Both the position numbers and the translations under genes were made by a program. From Halobacteriovorax sp. GB3 (GTDB lineage: Bacteria; Bdellovibrionota; Bacteriovoracia; Bacteriovoracales; Bacteriovoracaceae), in the NCBI RefSeq assembly GCF_028649655.1, contig NZ_JAQSLN010000003.1, positions 310,001 to 374,000 on the forward strand: a stretch of 64,000 nt of DNA, given 5' to 3'. The notes under the pieces are model-generated. The model was not told the origin of the DNA. It did no database searches and saw only the letters and a list, made by a program, of their open reading frames with translations. Shown here piece after piece: positions 24,801-33,908 of the stretch. How positions within the stretch are numbered: the first letter of the stretch is position 1; every line of letters begins with the position of its first letter.

Positions 24801-25777
24801 TTGAAGTATACTGTAATGGAAAGCTATATAAGAATTTTTCAGATTATAACTTGTATAAGTCGCTCAACTTTGTAGCCAGATCATTTGAATTTTCATTTTT
24901 CGTTGACAACGAATCCTTCAAAAATCTTCAAATAAAAGAAGATAGTAAAGTTAAAATCAAGATAAAGTCAACTCCATTCACAATTGGAAAGATCGATATT
25001 ATTGAAGATATATCCGACGAAACCGGCACACTAGTTAAAATAAAAGGCCGTTCAATAAGCTCGCTAATTATAGATTGTCCTTGCCCTATAAGCCCAGGAG
25101 AGTTTAAAAACATCTCTTTATTAAATCTATGTAAAACTCTATGTGGACCTTACAACATTCCAGTATATTCTGAAGTAATAATCAACGCTAAACTAGAGAA
25201 GTGGTCAATTATTCCGGGGGAAACTATTTGGGAGAATCTGGAAAGAGCATCTCGCAAGCTTGGACTACTTATTACAGGCTCTGACGATGGAGGCCTTGTC
25301 ATCACCAAAGTTAAGTCAACTCAGGAACGTACACAACTTATTGAAGGACAAAATGTTAAAAGATGTAGAAGAGTCAGAAACAGCTCTCTAAAGTATTCTG
25401 AATATAGAGTCGTAGGACAAGATATAGATGGACTTCATGATGCAGAAGGAATTGAGTATGACAGCTCTGTTAATTATCATAGGCCATTGTTAATAATCTC
25501 GGAAAATACTGAAAACAATGATTCAGCAAAAAGAAGAGCTCTTTGGGAAAAGAAAATAAGAGAACAAAGATCAACTTCAATCAGAATTGAAACAAACAAT
25601 ATCCTCACATCTGATAATGGTGATCCCTGGGAAACAAACAAGACGACAAAAGTAATATATCCAACATTTGGAATTAATGAAGTAATGCTTATTTCTTCTA
25701 CTAGATACATTAGAAAAAATGGTGGTTTCCCTTACACTGAGATCGATCTAGAAGAAAAAGATTCATATTCAATATAG
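24797..25777 (+). CDS. Mu gpP-like baseplate hub protein (gpD/gp27 type)
   Basis: 326 aa. Begins IEVYCNGKLYKNFSDYNLYK; contains IKGRSISSLIIDCPCPISPG and IIPGETIWENLERASRKLGL (about residue 140-160), the patterns of the gp27/gpD hub family. It forms the platform for the central spike. Overlaps gpN by 4 bases (ATGA) and precedes the spike protein by 7 bases. Confidence 0.88.
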   Translation: MIEVYCNGKLYKNFSDYNLYKSLNFVARSFEFSFFVDNESFKNLQIKEDSKVKIKIKSTPFTIGKIDIIEDISDETGTLVKIKGRSISSLIIDCPCPISPGEFKNISLLNLCKTLCGPYNIPVYSEVIINAKLEKWSIIPGETIWENLERASRKLGLLITGSDDGGLVITKVKSTQERTQLIEGQNVKRCRRVRNSSLKYSEYRVVGQDIDGLHDAEGIEYDSSVNYHRPLLIISENTENNDSAKRRALWEKKIREQRSTSIRIETNNILTSDNGDPWETNKTTKVIYPTFGINEVMLISSTRYIRKNGGFPYTEIDLEEKDSYSI

Positions 25778-25784
25778 GTGAATA

Positions 25785-26486
25785 ATGCAAATAATAAGAA
25801 GACTTTTATCAATGATTTCTCGATCAAAAGTAAATCTTGTTGATGATTCAACACCTATACAAAACCTTCAGCTATCACTTCTAAAAGGTGAAACAAAGTC
25901 CAAAATTGAAAGAATTCAAAACTATGGCTTCACTAGTGTACCACTCGAAGGAGCTGATGCGATTTGTGTTTCGATTGGAGGCAATAGAGACAACTCCATT
26001 GTGATTGCCGTTGATGATAAGAGATATAGACTTAAAACATTAAAAGATGGAGAAGTCGCAATATACACAGATGAGGGAGACTACATTCATTTTCAAAGAG
26101 AGAATAAAATTGAAATAAAAACTAAAGAGCTAACTGTTAACTCGGAAGTAAAAACTATAATCAATACAAAAGAAGCCCTTGTCGAGACTGAACAAGCAAC
26201 AATTAATGCCACAGCAAAAGTTGATTTAACGACACCTGAACTAAAAATTAACTCACTCACAAAAATAGAATGCACTACTCCGCTGATGGCGGTATCTGGC
26301 TTGATCCAATGTTCCGGAATAGCAGCTGGAGGAGCAGCTCCTACCCAAGGGAAAGTGACGATAACAGGAGATATCGAAGCATCTGGAGAAATAAAAGACA
26401 ATAAGGGAACAATGTCTCAAATCAGAACAAGCTACAACGGACATAAACACGTCCAGACAGATCCCCAACCGACACCACAGATGTAG
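25785..26486 (+). CDS. Baseplate spike protein, Mu gp45 / gpV family
   Basis: 233 aa. An OB-fold-like N-terminal region (LQLSLLKGETKSKIERIQNY) is followed by beta-helix repeats (KIEIKTKELTVNSEVKTIIN, VDLTTPELKINSLTKIE) and ends with NGHKHVQTDPQPTP, where a His-rich tip like HxH could bind iron as in known phage spikes. It pierces the outer membrane on contraction. Confidence 0.9.
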   Translation: MQIIRRLLSMISRSKVNLVDDSTPIQNLQLSLLKGETKSKIERIQNYGFTSVPLEGADAICVSIGGNRDNSIVIAVDDKRYRLKTLKDGEVAIYTDEGDYIHFQRENKIEIKTKELTVNSEVKTIINTKEALVETEQATINATAKVDLTTPELKINSLTKIECTTPLMAVSGLIQCSGIAAGGAAPTQGKVTITGDIEASGEIKDNKGTMSQIRTSYNGHKHVQTDPQPTPQM

Positions 26487-26510
26487 GACTTTTCAGATAT
26501 ATTGTAGGCT

Positions 26511-26954
26511 ATGGATATTGCCCTAGCGTTTCAAAATAACATTTTCGATATTTCTGAAGAACCTGAAAATGGCATAAGAACAGCCATAATTATTTCTTTA
26601 TTTACAGACAAAAGAATTAATGAAAATGAAAAGCCTTCAGACGAAAGCTCTCTTGCAGGTTTTTGGGGAGACGACTTTGAAGAAAGGCCATATGGCTCAA
26701 GGCTATGGCTCTTGCACAGAAATAAAATCAACAACGAAACGAGGCTTAATGCTATCGACTATGCGAAAGAAGCTCTTGAATGGTTAACAGAAGACAAAGT
26801 TGTTAAATCGGTAAATGTTGATGCTCAAATAATTGATAAAAAAATTGCACTTCTGATTGGTATAGAACTACCAGGTAACAAAGATTACAAATTTAGATTT
26901 ACAGATGTCACTAATTACGAAAGGAATCGAGATCAATGGAAAGACCAACTCTAA
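26511..26954 (+). CDS. Baseplate wedge protein, Mu gp46 family
   Basis: 147 aa. GFWGDDFEERPYGSRLWLL (about residues 47-66) is the clear signature of Mu gp46-type proteins, related to gp25/lysozyme-like wedge components. The end overlaps gp47 by 19 bases. Start has a weak ribosome-binding site (TAGGCT). Confidence 0.9.
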   Translation: MDIALAFQNNIFDISEEPENGIRTAIIISLFTDKRINENEKPSDESSLAGFWGDDFEERPYGSRLWLLHRNKINNETRLNAIDYAKEALEWLTEDKVVKSVNVDAQIIDKKIALLIGIELPGNKDYKFRFTDVTNYERNRDQWKDQL

Positions 26955-27985
26955 AAGAGCTCGTAACTCGAGTAAAATCTGATTTCAACTACAGACTCTC
27001 TGGTGAGTCGATTACACTTAGATATACACTTGCTACCGTCTTTAGTTATGTAATCGCTGGAGTAGCCCACTTGTTATACTCTTTCATAAGCTATCTTGCA
27101 GACATGCTAATGCCAGATAAAGCAAAAGGGATATGGCTTGAAAGGCATGGTTCAATATGGGGAATAAAGAAAAAGTCTGAAGATTATGCTACAGGAACAG
27201 CTATTTTTACAGGGTCCGAGAATGCAGGGGTCGGTGTTGATAAAGTTCTAAACGCAGGAACAGGTCTTCAATATCGAACAACATCAAGTGGCTTTATAAA
27301 AAATGGTGTTCTAGAACTTCCAATAATTTGTGAAGATCCTGGCGAACGTGGAAACCTCGAAGATTCAGATTTTTTAGAACTTAACTCCCCTATACCTGGA
27401 GTCAAAGATGAAGTTTCGATTGCCTCTCCAGGTATAACTAACGGCCTTAACCGAGAAACAGAAGAGTTTTATCAACAAAGAGTAGTAGAAAGAATTAGAA
27501 ACCCAATTGCGGGCGGGAATGATGGGGACTACGAGAGATGGGCAAAAGAAGTTTCAGGAATTACTAGAGCGTGGACTTTCCCAGAATACCTTGGTGGATG
27601 GACAGTAGGAGTTACTTTTGTTCAAGATGGACAAGAGGACATTGTGCCAAACGCAGCAAAAGTCCTAGAAGTACAAGAATACCTTAATGAAAGAAGATGC
27701 GTTGGCGCAGAGATATTTTGTTTTGCACCAGAGGCTAAACCGGTAGATGTCGAACTCGTAGTTGATCCGGACTCACCAGAGGTTCGAGCAGCTGTAGAAA
27801 GTGAACTCAGGGACCTCGTAATTAGAGAAGCACAACCAGGTAAAACAATTCCCCTTACACATATAAGAGAAGCAATCTCAGTGGCCACAGGAGAATATGA
27901 TCACACACTCATCTCTCCTACTGAAGATGTCACTTTTCAACAAAATGAAATTCCTGTACCAGGTAGTGTCGTATGGCCAAGCTAG
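26936..27985 (+). CDS. Baseplate J-like protein, Mu gp47 family
   Basis: 349 aa wedge protein of the baseplate. Shows YSFISYLADMLMPDKAKGIW, LERHGSIWGI, FYQQRVVERIRNPIAGGNDG and GVTFVQDGQEDIVP, all typical of the BaseplateJ family. Overlaps both neighbours. Confidence 0.93.
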   Translation: MERPTLKELVTRVKSDFNYRLSGESITLRYTLATVFSYVIAGVAHLLYSFISYLADMLMPDKAKGIWLERHGSIWGIKKKSEDYATGTAIFTGSENAGVGVDKVLNAGTGLQYRTTSSGFIKNGVLELPIICEDPGERGNLEDSDFLELNSPIPGVKDEVSIASPGITNGLNRETEEFYQQRVVERIRNPIAGGNDGDYERWAKEVSGITRAWTFPEYLGGWTVGVTFVQDGQEDIVPNAAKVLEVQEYLNERRCVGAEIFCFAPEAKPVDVELVVDPDSPEVRAAVESELRDLVIREAQPGKTIPLTHIREAISVATGEYDHTLISPTEDVTFQQNEIPVPGSVVWPS

Positions 27986-28578
27986 ACGAAAAGAGCTTTC
28001 TAGAATTAGCGAAGTCTCTTTTGCCTCCTGGTAGGGCTTGGTCTCGTGAAAGCGGAACTCGACTAGAGAAAATCCTTCTTGCCTGTACAGACGAGTTTCG
28101 CAGGATCAAGCTTCATGCTTATAAATTAGTAAACGAGACAGACCCTTCTCAAACTTCTGAAATGCTAGACGATTGGGAGAAGTTACTAGGATTTCCAGAT
28201 GAAAGATCAGGGCCTTTAGAACTACTGTCTCTACAAGCTCGTAAAAAGCTTGTTTACACTTACTATACTATGACTGGTGGTCTGACACCTCAGTACTATA
28301 TTGATCTATTAAAAAATTTCGGATTTGAAATAGAGATTGATGAACCAAGGCCATTTCGATGTGGAATGTCTTCATGTGGAGACGGACTGTATAACGGTAA
28401 CTGGTACAGAACATTTTTTGTAGTAATAAAAGATGTTCCCCGACTCTATTTTTCAGCTGGTCAATCGGTTTGTGGAGATCCTCTCAACGAGCCAGTAGAC
28501 AATCTAATTGAGAGCATTATCAATAGATCTAAACCTTCACACATGAAAGCACACTTTAGTTATATAGAGGGAGAGTAA
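27973..28578 (+). CDS. Tail protein I-like, Mu gp48 family (DUF2313)
   Basis: 201 aa. SLLPPGRAWSRESGTRLEKI near residues 15-34 and the Cys-containing region RPFRCGMSSCGDGLYNG fit the YmfQ/gp48 family, which links baseplate wedges to fibres. Overlaps gp47 by 13 bases; the next gene starts one base after its stop. Confidence 0.88.
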   Translation: MAKLDEKSFLELAKSLLPPGRAWSRESGTRLEKILLACTDEFRRIKLHAYKLVNETDPSQTSEMLDDWEKLLGFPDERSGPLELLSLQARKKLVYTYYTMTGGLTPQYYIDLLKNFGFEIEIDEPRPFRCGMSSCGDGLYNGNWYRTFFVVIKDVPRLYFSAGQSVCGDPLNEPVDNLIESIINRSKPSHMKAHFSYIEGE

Positions 28579-28579
28579 A

Positions 28580-29185
28580 ATGCAAAACCCAGATTCAATC
28601 GGAAGCGTTAATGGAAATTTTTCTGATGGCGATCCAAAACTAGGCCTGAAACCGACACATGTGCTGGCGAAATGGTTTAACAGTGTAAATAAAGAAATTG
28701 CTAATGTCATCCTTGCTGCGGGAATTGACTTAGTGCCAGCAGGTACAGAAGAAAGCGATGAAGACTTTGAAACTGATCAGCTGCTTAAGGCAGTAAAAAC
28801 TATCGCAGGATCAACATTCTTGTCTTGTTCAATTGAAAATAATGCCGCAGTCGATACCGCTTTTATGAATGGTCCGGACGAGCTCTTTATCTTTGACTCG
28901 AGCAAAACAACTAGCTTTGAAATATCTTACGAAGCATACAGAAAATCAGTTGATACAGAGACAATTGCAATAGGAAAAATTGCCTACGCCTACCTTCCTT
29001 CAGCAGATAAATATGTAAGACTGAAAAGAGATCAAAACCAACATTCAGAGATAGGCTTAGACTTTCCTGAAGAACTCGAAAAAATCGAAGAAACGACAAA
29101 CTTTATTCTTAAATACAAAACAAATGAGTTCACTGGCGGCTCATACGTTGGAAGATTTAAGTACAATTTATACAAATTTGACTAA
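28580..29185 (+). CDS. Probable tail fibre-region protein
   Basis: 201 aa. The N-terminus has NFSDGDPKLGLKPTHVLAKW and FNSVNKEIANVILAAGIDLV, resembling the head of phage fibre proteins (a GDP...T...W(L/F)N...E pattern) that attach to the gp48-type protein. The rest is not recognised. No receptor-binding repeat follows within this gene. AGGGAGAGTAAA precedes the ATG. Confidence 0.65.
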   Translation: MQNPDSIGSVNGNFSDGDPKLGLKPTHVLAKWFNSVNKEIANVILAAGIDLVPAGTEESDEDFETDQLLKAVKTIAGSTFLSCSIENNAAVDTAFMNGPDELFIFDSSKTTSFEISYEAYRKSVDTETIAIGKIAYAYLPSADKYVRLKRDQNQHSEIGLDFPEELEKIEETTNFILKYKTNEFTGGSYVGRFKYNLYKFD

Positions 29186-29195
29186 GGAGATTAAG

Positions 29196-30950
29196 GTGAA
29201 ATTATTTCTATTTCTTCTTTTGGCCTTTTCCTTAATTGCACACTCTTCTGAAAAACAGATCTATGAAGACACTGTTAAAGTTGGAAAATCGCAAACAAGG
29301 GCCATTAGATCAAACGAAACAAAACAAAAGCTTGAATTCACACACGATGGTACCAACTGGAAAACAATGGGATCTGGCTCTGGAGGTTCTGGTGGTGAGA
29401 ACTACGATAACGCATTAACAGATGATGATAATCCAAATGCAGAAAACGGAACAGAAAAATGGACTGGCTCAGGTGGAGTTTTTAATTATGACGATCAAGA
29501 TCCTCTTGAAGGAAGTCGCTCATTCGTTTTCACTCCGAGTGCACAAGGGGATGAAAGGTGTACTGCTTTTAAGAATTTCAACACAGATAGATTTAAAAGC
29601 CAATCTTGTGAAGCGCGTGTAACCTATGTCGGTGGAGACAAGAATCTTGATCTATTAGTAGTCGATGGAAACGGCGATATACTTAACCCGCAGGTAGATG
29701 GAGCGAATGAAGATTCCAATAATAGATCGCTCTCACCTTCAACAGTAAAAAGTTATCACAGCGTAAGCTTTCTTTGCCCGTCTCAGGCGAGCATTGTAGC
29801 TGATGCCAACAAGGGTAATATTAAAGTATGCCTAAAGAATACAGGGGCGACCTCAGCACCCTCTGTTAAGTTTGATAAGGTTTATGCTGGCACTTTATCT
29901 GGCTTAACAGAAGAGGTAACGCCAAGCTCATTTAGTTCTTTACTCGGTAGTGATGGCTCTATCACAAGTCAGTCGTCAACGTGGCTTAGTGGTTCTTGCA
30001 CCGTTGGGACTGGTGTCTATACGTGTCCCGTCGTTACTGGTCTTGTTTCTCAGAAGCTCGCTTGTCAAATGACGGTAGACACGGGGACTTATCAATACTG
30101 GGGAACTTATGACTCGTCAAATTCAAGCCCTACGCAAGTCGTCTTTAGAACTTCAAATGATGGCGTAGCCTCTAATGCAAAGTTATCGGTATTTTGCCAT
30201 AAGCAAGGGGCAGACTCTAACAATAAAGTAACCGCCTATAGAGCATTACCTAAAGCGGTTGAGTATTTTCCTATCCTTTGGGCGAAAACAAATAGAATTG
30301 GAGACTATCAAAACTCAAGCACTGGTTCAAAATGGTGGGACTCAGCATCTTGCTCAAGTGGCGTTGTAACTTTTAATTATGCTAGTCTAGGTCTACAGGC
30401 TCCCCCAGTTTTCTCGGTTAATGAGGCGATTCACTCACAAGTAAGAGTAACAAGCCCCTCAACAACAAACGTGCAATTCACTTTCTTTACAGAGGGCGGG
30501 GCTCTTGCGAGTTGTGGCTCTATAAACTCTATTCAAATATATTTAGGTAAGAGTGCTCTTGATTTTCAGTTGCCGACCTTGCGTCCTCTGTTAATTCCAA
30601 ACGCAGTTTTTTATGGGCCCTATGATTTAACAGTAAGCGGGACTAACTGGACAAGTAACTATACGAAGGGCGTTTTTTACACTGTAAATGGCGAATGGTT
30701 TGCGTCTCTTGTTATCGGTGGCGACCTTTCGCCCTCGGGCTCATCTTTTTCAAATACAATCGCGGGCGTTTCGTTTGAATCTGGCATAAATCAACCTTGC
30801 TCAGCACTTGGACAGTCTGGGACATATAACAATGCGTGGACAGGTGCGGGCACAGGTGTGGTTAACTTTCAATCAGGAGTAAATAGCACAGGCGTAAGAG
30901 TAAATTGCTCGAATGTGAAACTCCTCTCTAAACCAACATTTATACCTTAA
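29196..30950 (+). CDS. Exported protein in tail-fibre position, possible receptor-binding or lysogenic-conversion protein
   Basis: About 584 aa from the GTG at 29196, preceded by AAGGAG; a longer in-frame version from 29124 overlaps the previous gene and would bury the signal. The N-terminus LFLFLLLAFSLIAHSSEK is a clear signal peptide, cleavage near residue 18. The mature part is rich in Ser, Thr, Gly and Asn, with paired Cys residues, a Gly/Ser linker (GSGSGGSGG) and beta-strand segments such as GTNWTSNYTKGVFYTVNGEW. It looks like an adhesin or fibre, but a cleavable signal peptide is not normal for a virion protein. Next gene is also exported. Confidence 0.7.
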   Translation: MKLFLFLLLAFSLIAHSSEKQIYEDTVKVGKSQTRAIRSNETKQKLEFTHDGTNWKTMGSGSGGSGGENYDNALTDDDNPNAENGTEKWTGSGGVFNYDDQDPLEGSRSFVFTPSAQGDERCTAFKNFNTDRFKSQSCEARVTYVGGDKNLDLLVVDGNGDILNPQVDGANEDSNNRSLSPSTVKSYHSVSFLCPSQASIVADANKGNIKVCLKNTGATSAPSVKFDKVYAGTLSGLTEEVTPSSFSSLLGSDGSITSQSSTWLSGSCTVGTGVYTCPVVTGLVSQKLACQMTVDTGTYQYWGTYDSSNSSPTQVVFRTSNDGVASNAKLSVFCHKQGADSNNKVTAYRALPKAVEYFPILWAKTNRIGDYQNSSTGSKWWDSASCSSGVVTFNYASLGLQAPPVFSVNEAIHSQVRVTSPSTTNVQFTFFTEGGALASCGSINSIQIYLGKSALDFQLPTLRPLLIPNAVFYGPYDLTVSGTNWTSNYTKGVFYTVNGEWFASLVIGGDLSPSGSSFSNTIAGVSFESGINQPCSALGQSGTYNNAWTGAGTGVVNFQSGVNSTGVRVNCSNVKLLSKPTFIP

Positions 30951-30961
30951 GGAGAATCAGA

Positions 30962-31681
30962 ATGAGGTTTTTAATATTTTTACTATTGTCTTTTAACTGT
31001 TTTGCAATCGACCATTACATTCAAAAAAGTAGTGTTGCAGATTGTACCAAGTCGCAATCTGTATTCTCTGGGCCAATGGCATTTATTGAGTGTTCAAAAC
31101 TTGGGGAGTGTATAGAGGTAAAGGAAAATCCTTACAACTGTAATTACTCTCAAGTCGTTCCCGAAATGATTGAAGATAAAACTAAGCCTCAATATTCGAA
31201 GCGAGTCACTTATGAGTGTGGAGATAATTGTCAATCTCTTTGGGATCAGGGAGCACCATATACGAACTGTTTACCAGGGGAAAAAGAGGCTATTTTAAAT
31301 CTCGAGCTTGAGCAAATTTATTGTACGACCTTAACGGGTTATGCTCAGCTCGCATCTGGGCGTGAAATTGTAACAATCAACCCAGCGTTAAAAACAGCTT
31401 TCGACAATGCAATCGCTCAAAAACAAGCAATCAAAGACTCAATAGCGCGAGGTAAATTGATATCGTCAAAATGTCAGGATGCTTTGGCATATATTACTGA
31501 TTACAATAATCAGGCAGGACGAACTATTGAAGAGATCACAAATCTCCAAGCGACATACTCGACATTCATTGATGCTATTACTGTTAACAGAATAGACCTT
31601 GCTATCTCTGAGTTGAACAATGTTACAGCTCCTGAAATGCAAAGTCTTAAGACAGCTCTTCTTTCAATTCTTCAAAACTAA
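30962..31681 (+). CDS. Exported Cys-rich protein, unknown function
   Basis: Not recognised. 239 aa with signal peptide FLIFLLLSFNCFA (cleavage near residue 15), then a Cys-rich region (about 10 Cys in the first 130 residues) implying disulfides outside the cytoplasm, and a helical C-terminal half. AAGGAGAATCAG precedes the ATG, 12 bases after the previous stop, so the two exported genes are co-expressed at the end of the tail operon. Possible partner or chaperone of the preceding protein. Confidence 0.65.
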   Translation: MRFLIFLLLSFNCFAIDHYIQKSSVADCTKSQSVFSGPMAFIECSKLGECIEVKENPYNCNYSQVVPEMIEDKTKPQYSKRVTYECGDNCQSLWDQGAPYTNCLPGEKEAILNLELEQIYCTTLTGYAQLASGREIVTINPALKTAFDNAIAQKQAIKDSIARGKLISSKCQDALAYITDYNNQAGRTIEEITNLQATYSTFIDAITVNRIDLAISELNNVTAPEMQSLKTALLSILQN

Positions 31682-31719
31682 TAGTCGAAAAACTCTTAAG
31701 TTAATCTTTTGTTAAAATA

Positions 31720-31745
31720 GGTCCTAGATATTAACGTCTAGGGCC
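31720..31745 (+). promoter_or_regulatory. Hairpin covering a ribosome-binding site
   Basis: GGTCCTAGA (31720-31728), loop TATTAACG, TCTAGGGCC (31737-31745): nine pairs with one G-U. The 3' arm contains the only ribosome-binding sequence (TAGGG) of the ATG at 31750, so the hairpin would hold back translation of the following membrane protein. No U-tract follows, arguing against a plain terminator. Confidence 0.5.
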
Positions 31746-31749
31746 ATTT

Positions 31750-31998
31750 ATGTTAACGAAAGAAAAGACTCAATCACTGAAAGACTACATATTCATAGCA
31801 ACAACGGCCATAGGTGTCGTTCTTTATATGCATAGAACATTTGCAACTCAAGAGGCACTCAATCAAGCTCGATTACTGATTAAACAACAAGACGTTCAAA
31901 TCAAGTTTCAAAATAAGGTTCAGTGTTTGATTGCAAGAAGACTCGAAGTTGAAGAATCTAAATTAGATAAAATCTGCGATTTTACATTGGATAGATAA
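31750..31998 (+). CDS. Small membrane protein, possible spanin or lysis protein
   Basis: 82 aa with one N-terminal membrane helix (YIFIATTAIGVVLYMH, about residues 13-28) and a long polar helix outside it. This N-in, helix-out layout resembles inner-membrane spanin or antiholin proteins. It lies just after the tail operon and overlaps by one base a second small membrane protein. Its ribosome-binding site is inside a stable hairpin. Function inferred from layout only. Confidence 0.55.
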   Translation: MLTKEKTQSLKDYIFIATTAIGVVLYMHRTFATQEALNQARLLIKQQDVQIKFQNKVQCLIARRLEVEESKLDKICDFTLDR

Positions 31999-32198
31999 TG
32001 AAAAAGCCATTTTATTCATCAAAAGTGAATATTGTTAACTTGATCATATTAGGACTTCTCTGTATTCCAAAAGTAAATGAGATGGCCGAAAAGAATCCAA
32101 ATACAATTTTATTTTTAAGCTGCCTCTTGAATCTTGTTTTTAGAAACCTCAGAAGTAATACAAAGCTTATATCCTGCAAGGTTAAGGACGCGGATTAA
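31998..32198 (+). CDS. Small two-helix membrane protein, holin candidate
   Basis: 66 aa with two predicted membrane helices (INLIILGLLCIP-like at about residues 10-25 and TILFLSCLLNLVF at 37-50), a polar tight loop and basic C-terminus. This is the layout of class II holins. The overlap with the preceding single-helix protein fits a lysis gene pair. The endolysin, however, is 22 kb away at 9588. Its end overlaps the convergent HTH gene by 84 bp. Confidence 0.55.
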   Translation: MKKPFYSSKVNIVNLIILGLLCIPKVNEMAEKNPNTILFLSCLLNLVFRNLRSNTKLISCKVKDAD

Positions 32199-32600
32199 AA
32201 CATCTAGCTTGATTGTTCTCTTGTTCTTTTCCAGGAGACTTATATATGCCCTAGAGAATCCTAGTTCTTTTGCAAGTTTAGCCTTGGAACCATACTCTGA
32301 ATTTTTAGAGAGGTAGAGATTGATTAATCCCCTAGCCTTCAAAAATTCTACTTCGCGACATCCGTCAATGACAACATTCGGGCAAGTTTGAATGATTTCT
32401 TCGACAAGCTTAGGGTGCAGACCATTAAGAAAAAGTCTAAGATCACTCTTCTCTTCACTGCTTCCATATTTTTGAATTATTTCTAAATTCGTCGCAAAGG
32501 TTTTCGCTGCGACTTTTCGCATCTCTTTTCGAGACTCAATGAATCGTTCTTCGATCTCTAAATCAAATAATCTTTCAAGTGCTCTCTCTACGATTTCCAT
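32115..32600 (-). CDS. XRE-family HTH regulator with C-terminal HTH
   Basis: 161 aa. The first 100 residues are helical and unrecognised; the HTH is at about 103-150 (KLAKELGFSRAYISLLEKNK). HTH at the C-terminus is less usual than at the N-terminus. Overlaps the RusA gene upstream by 13 bases, so both are in one minus-strand unit downstream of the defence-like cassette. Confidence 0.75.
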   Translation of the reverse strand: MEIVERALERLFDLEIEERFIESRKEMRKVAAKTFATNLEIIQKYGSSEEKSDLRLFLNGLHPKLVEEIIQTCPNVVIDGCREVEFLKARGLINLYLSKNSEYGSKAKLAKELGFSRAYISLLEKNKRTIKLDVLIRVLNLAGYKLCITSEVSKNKIQEAA

Positions 32601-32983
32601 ATCTTTACCTCTTTCGATTCAATCACTTCAATTAGAAGCTTTTGTCCAAATTTCTTGTGTTGATACTGTTGATTGACCTTCCATGGTCCAGAGTAAAGCC
32701 ATTTATCATCCATGATAACGCCAGCCCGAGTGAGTCCATCCACAAATGGCTTTAGAGCTCCTACAAAACCATCGTAGTCGAGAGCTTTACTAGAATACCT
32801 GCAGATCTTTAAAGTGTAGTTTGTGAGAGGTCGAATTGGAAGAGAATTTCTTACTTTAAAATAAACTAAGTCATATATCTCATTGTTCGTTTTATTTCGC
32901 TTTTTATAGTGAGTCCTAATATCTCTATTAAGACTCTTGCCTTTGAATTGCTCTAGATCGATTTCAATTTTCAAGTGGTACAT
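32588..32983 (-). CDS. RusA-like Holliday junction resolvase
   Basis: 131 aa. ALDYDGFVGALKPFVDGLTR followed by AGVIMDDKWLYSG matches the catalytic Asp region of RusA-type endonucleases (usually D.DN..K...D.L...G...DD). Here the first motif reads DYDGF rather than DLDNL, but the spacing of acidic residues is kept. Likely resolves recombination or replication intermediates of the phage. Its position away from the early operon is unusual. Confidence 0.75.
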   Translation of the reverse strand: MYHLKIEIDLEQFKGKSLNRDIRTHYKKRNKTNNEIYDLVYFKVRNSLPIRPLTNYTLKICRYSSKALDYDGFVGALKPFVDGLTRAGVIMDDKWLYSGPWKVNQQYQHKKFGQKLLIEVIESKEVKIWKS

Positions 32984-33015
32984 ATTTTTAAAATACCACC
33001 TATTTAAGATCGGAA

Positions 33016-33840
33016 CTATTTGAAAAGGTCTATTTTTTTCTCTGCCAATTCCTTTCTATAAATTGCAGCTTGAATATATTCAAGCCTATTCTTAATGAGT
33101 GATGAAATTTTCATCTCTTCTGAAAAAATACGCTCCTGATTCTCATCAGCATCGTTACTTACATCCCATTTTGAATAAGACTTATTAAAATGATCAAGGT
33201 ACTTTGTAATTGAAACGTGAATAATGCTATAGTGTGGATTTATCAGGTTGAAGCAAATAATTATATCTTCATCTTCAAAATTTTCAACTGCATACTTCAT
33301 TGCATATGCTAATTGCTCAAGATAAAATTCAAAACTTAAAGCGTCTCCATTCTGAAGATTTACTTCACCAACATGATATCTCTCGTCCCCTTCTTTTATT
33401 CCATTGTCTAAATCAATGAGTCCGTTATCACCTTGATTATTATTAATGGTAATCCTGTCGCGAGCATACACTAGAGAGCCTAGAATTAACTGGAATATCT
33501 CAAGATCTTGATCACGCTTTCGATCTTCAGATTCTTTAATAAGTCTATCCTTGAGATCATTTTCTCTTTTTTTAGATTCTTTCTGCTCGAGTATAATAAA
33601 ATACAAAACAAAAAAGCTTAAAATGGGACTGAGAACACCGGAGACATATGAGCCATATTGACCAAGCAAGTCTGGCTTAATAATAAACTTATCAAAAAGT
33701 GATAGCTTTGGACCGTATAACGGAAGAATGATTAAAGGAAGTGTAAAAACAAAAATTAAAGCAAAAAAAGAAATCCATAAAATATTAACGTGTTCTAATT
33801 TCTTATAGACCAAAGTTTGAAAACGATTGAATTCAGACAT
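33016..33840 (-). CDS. AbiC-like membrane protein (putative phage abortive infection family)
   Basis: 274 aa. Two N-terminal membrane helices (about residues 20-40 and 65-87), the second preceded by GQYGSYVSGVLSPILSFFVL and followed by IILEQKESKKREND, which opens a charged coiled coil to about residue 115. This motif order closely resembles proteins annotated as putative phage abortive infection (G.FG...GG.LNP...F.....L..TI..Q). The C-terminal 150 residues are soluble, acidic and not recognised. Lies 69 bp downstream of the STAS-like gene on the same strand. A role in exclusion is inferred from family resemblance and context. Confidence 0.7.
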   Translation of the reverse strand: MSEFNRFQTLVYKKLEHVNILWISFFALIFVFTLPLIILPLYGPKLSLFDKFIIKPDLLGQYGSYVSGVLSPILSFFVLYFIILEQKESKKRENDLKDRLIKESEDRKRDQDLEIFQLILGSLVYARDRITINNNQGDNGLIDLDNGIKEGDERYHVGEVNLQNGDALSFEFYLEQLAYAMKYAVENFEDEDIIICFNLINPHYSIIHVSITKYLDHFNKSYSKWDVSNDADENQERIFSEEMKISSLIKNRLEYIQAAIYRKELAEKKIDLFK

Positions 33841-33908
33841 GAAAATAATCTCCCGATATACAATACAAAATATCGGATCAAGGAGGACCTTTCATAAATC
33901 AATTTATC

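Noticed and set aside
29124-29195. Upstream start of the exported fibre-position gene
   Set aside because: No ribosome-binding site, overlaps the previous gene and buries the signal peptide; the GTG at 29196 has AAGGAG.
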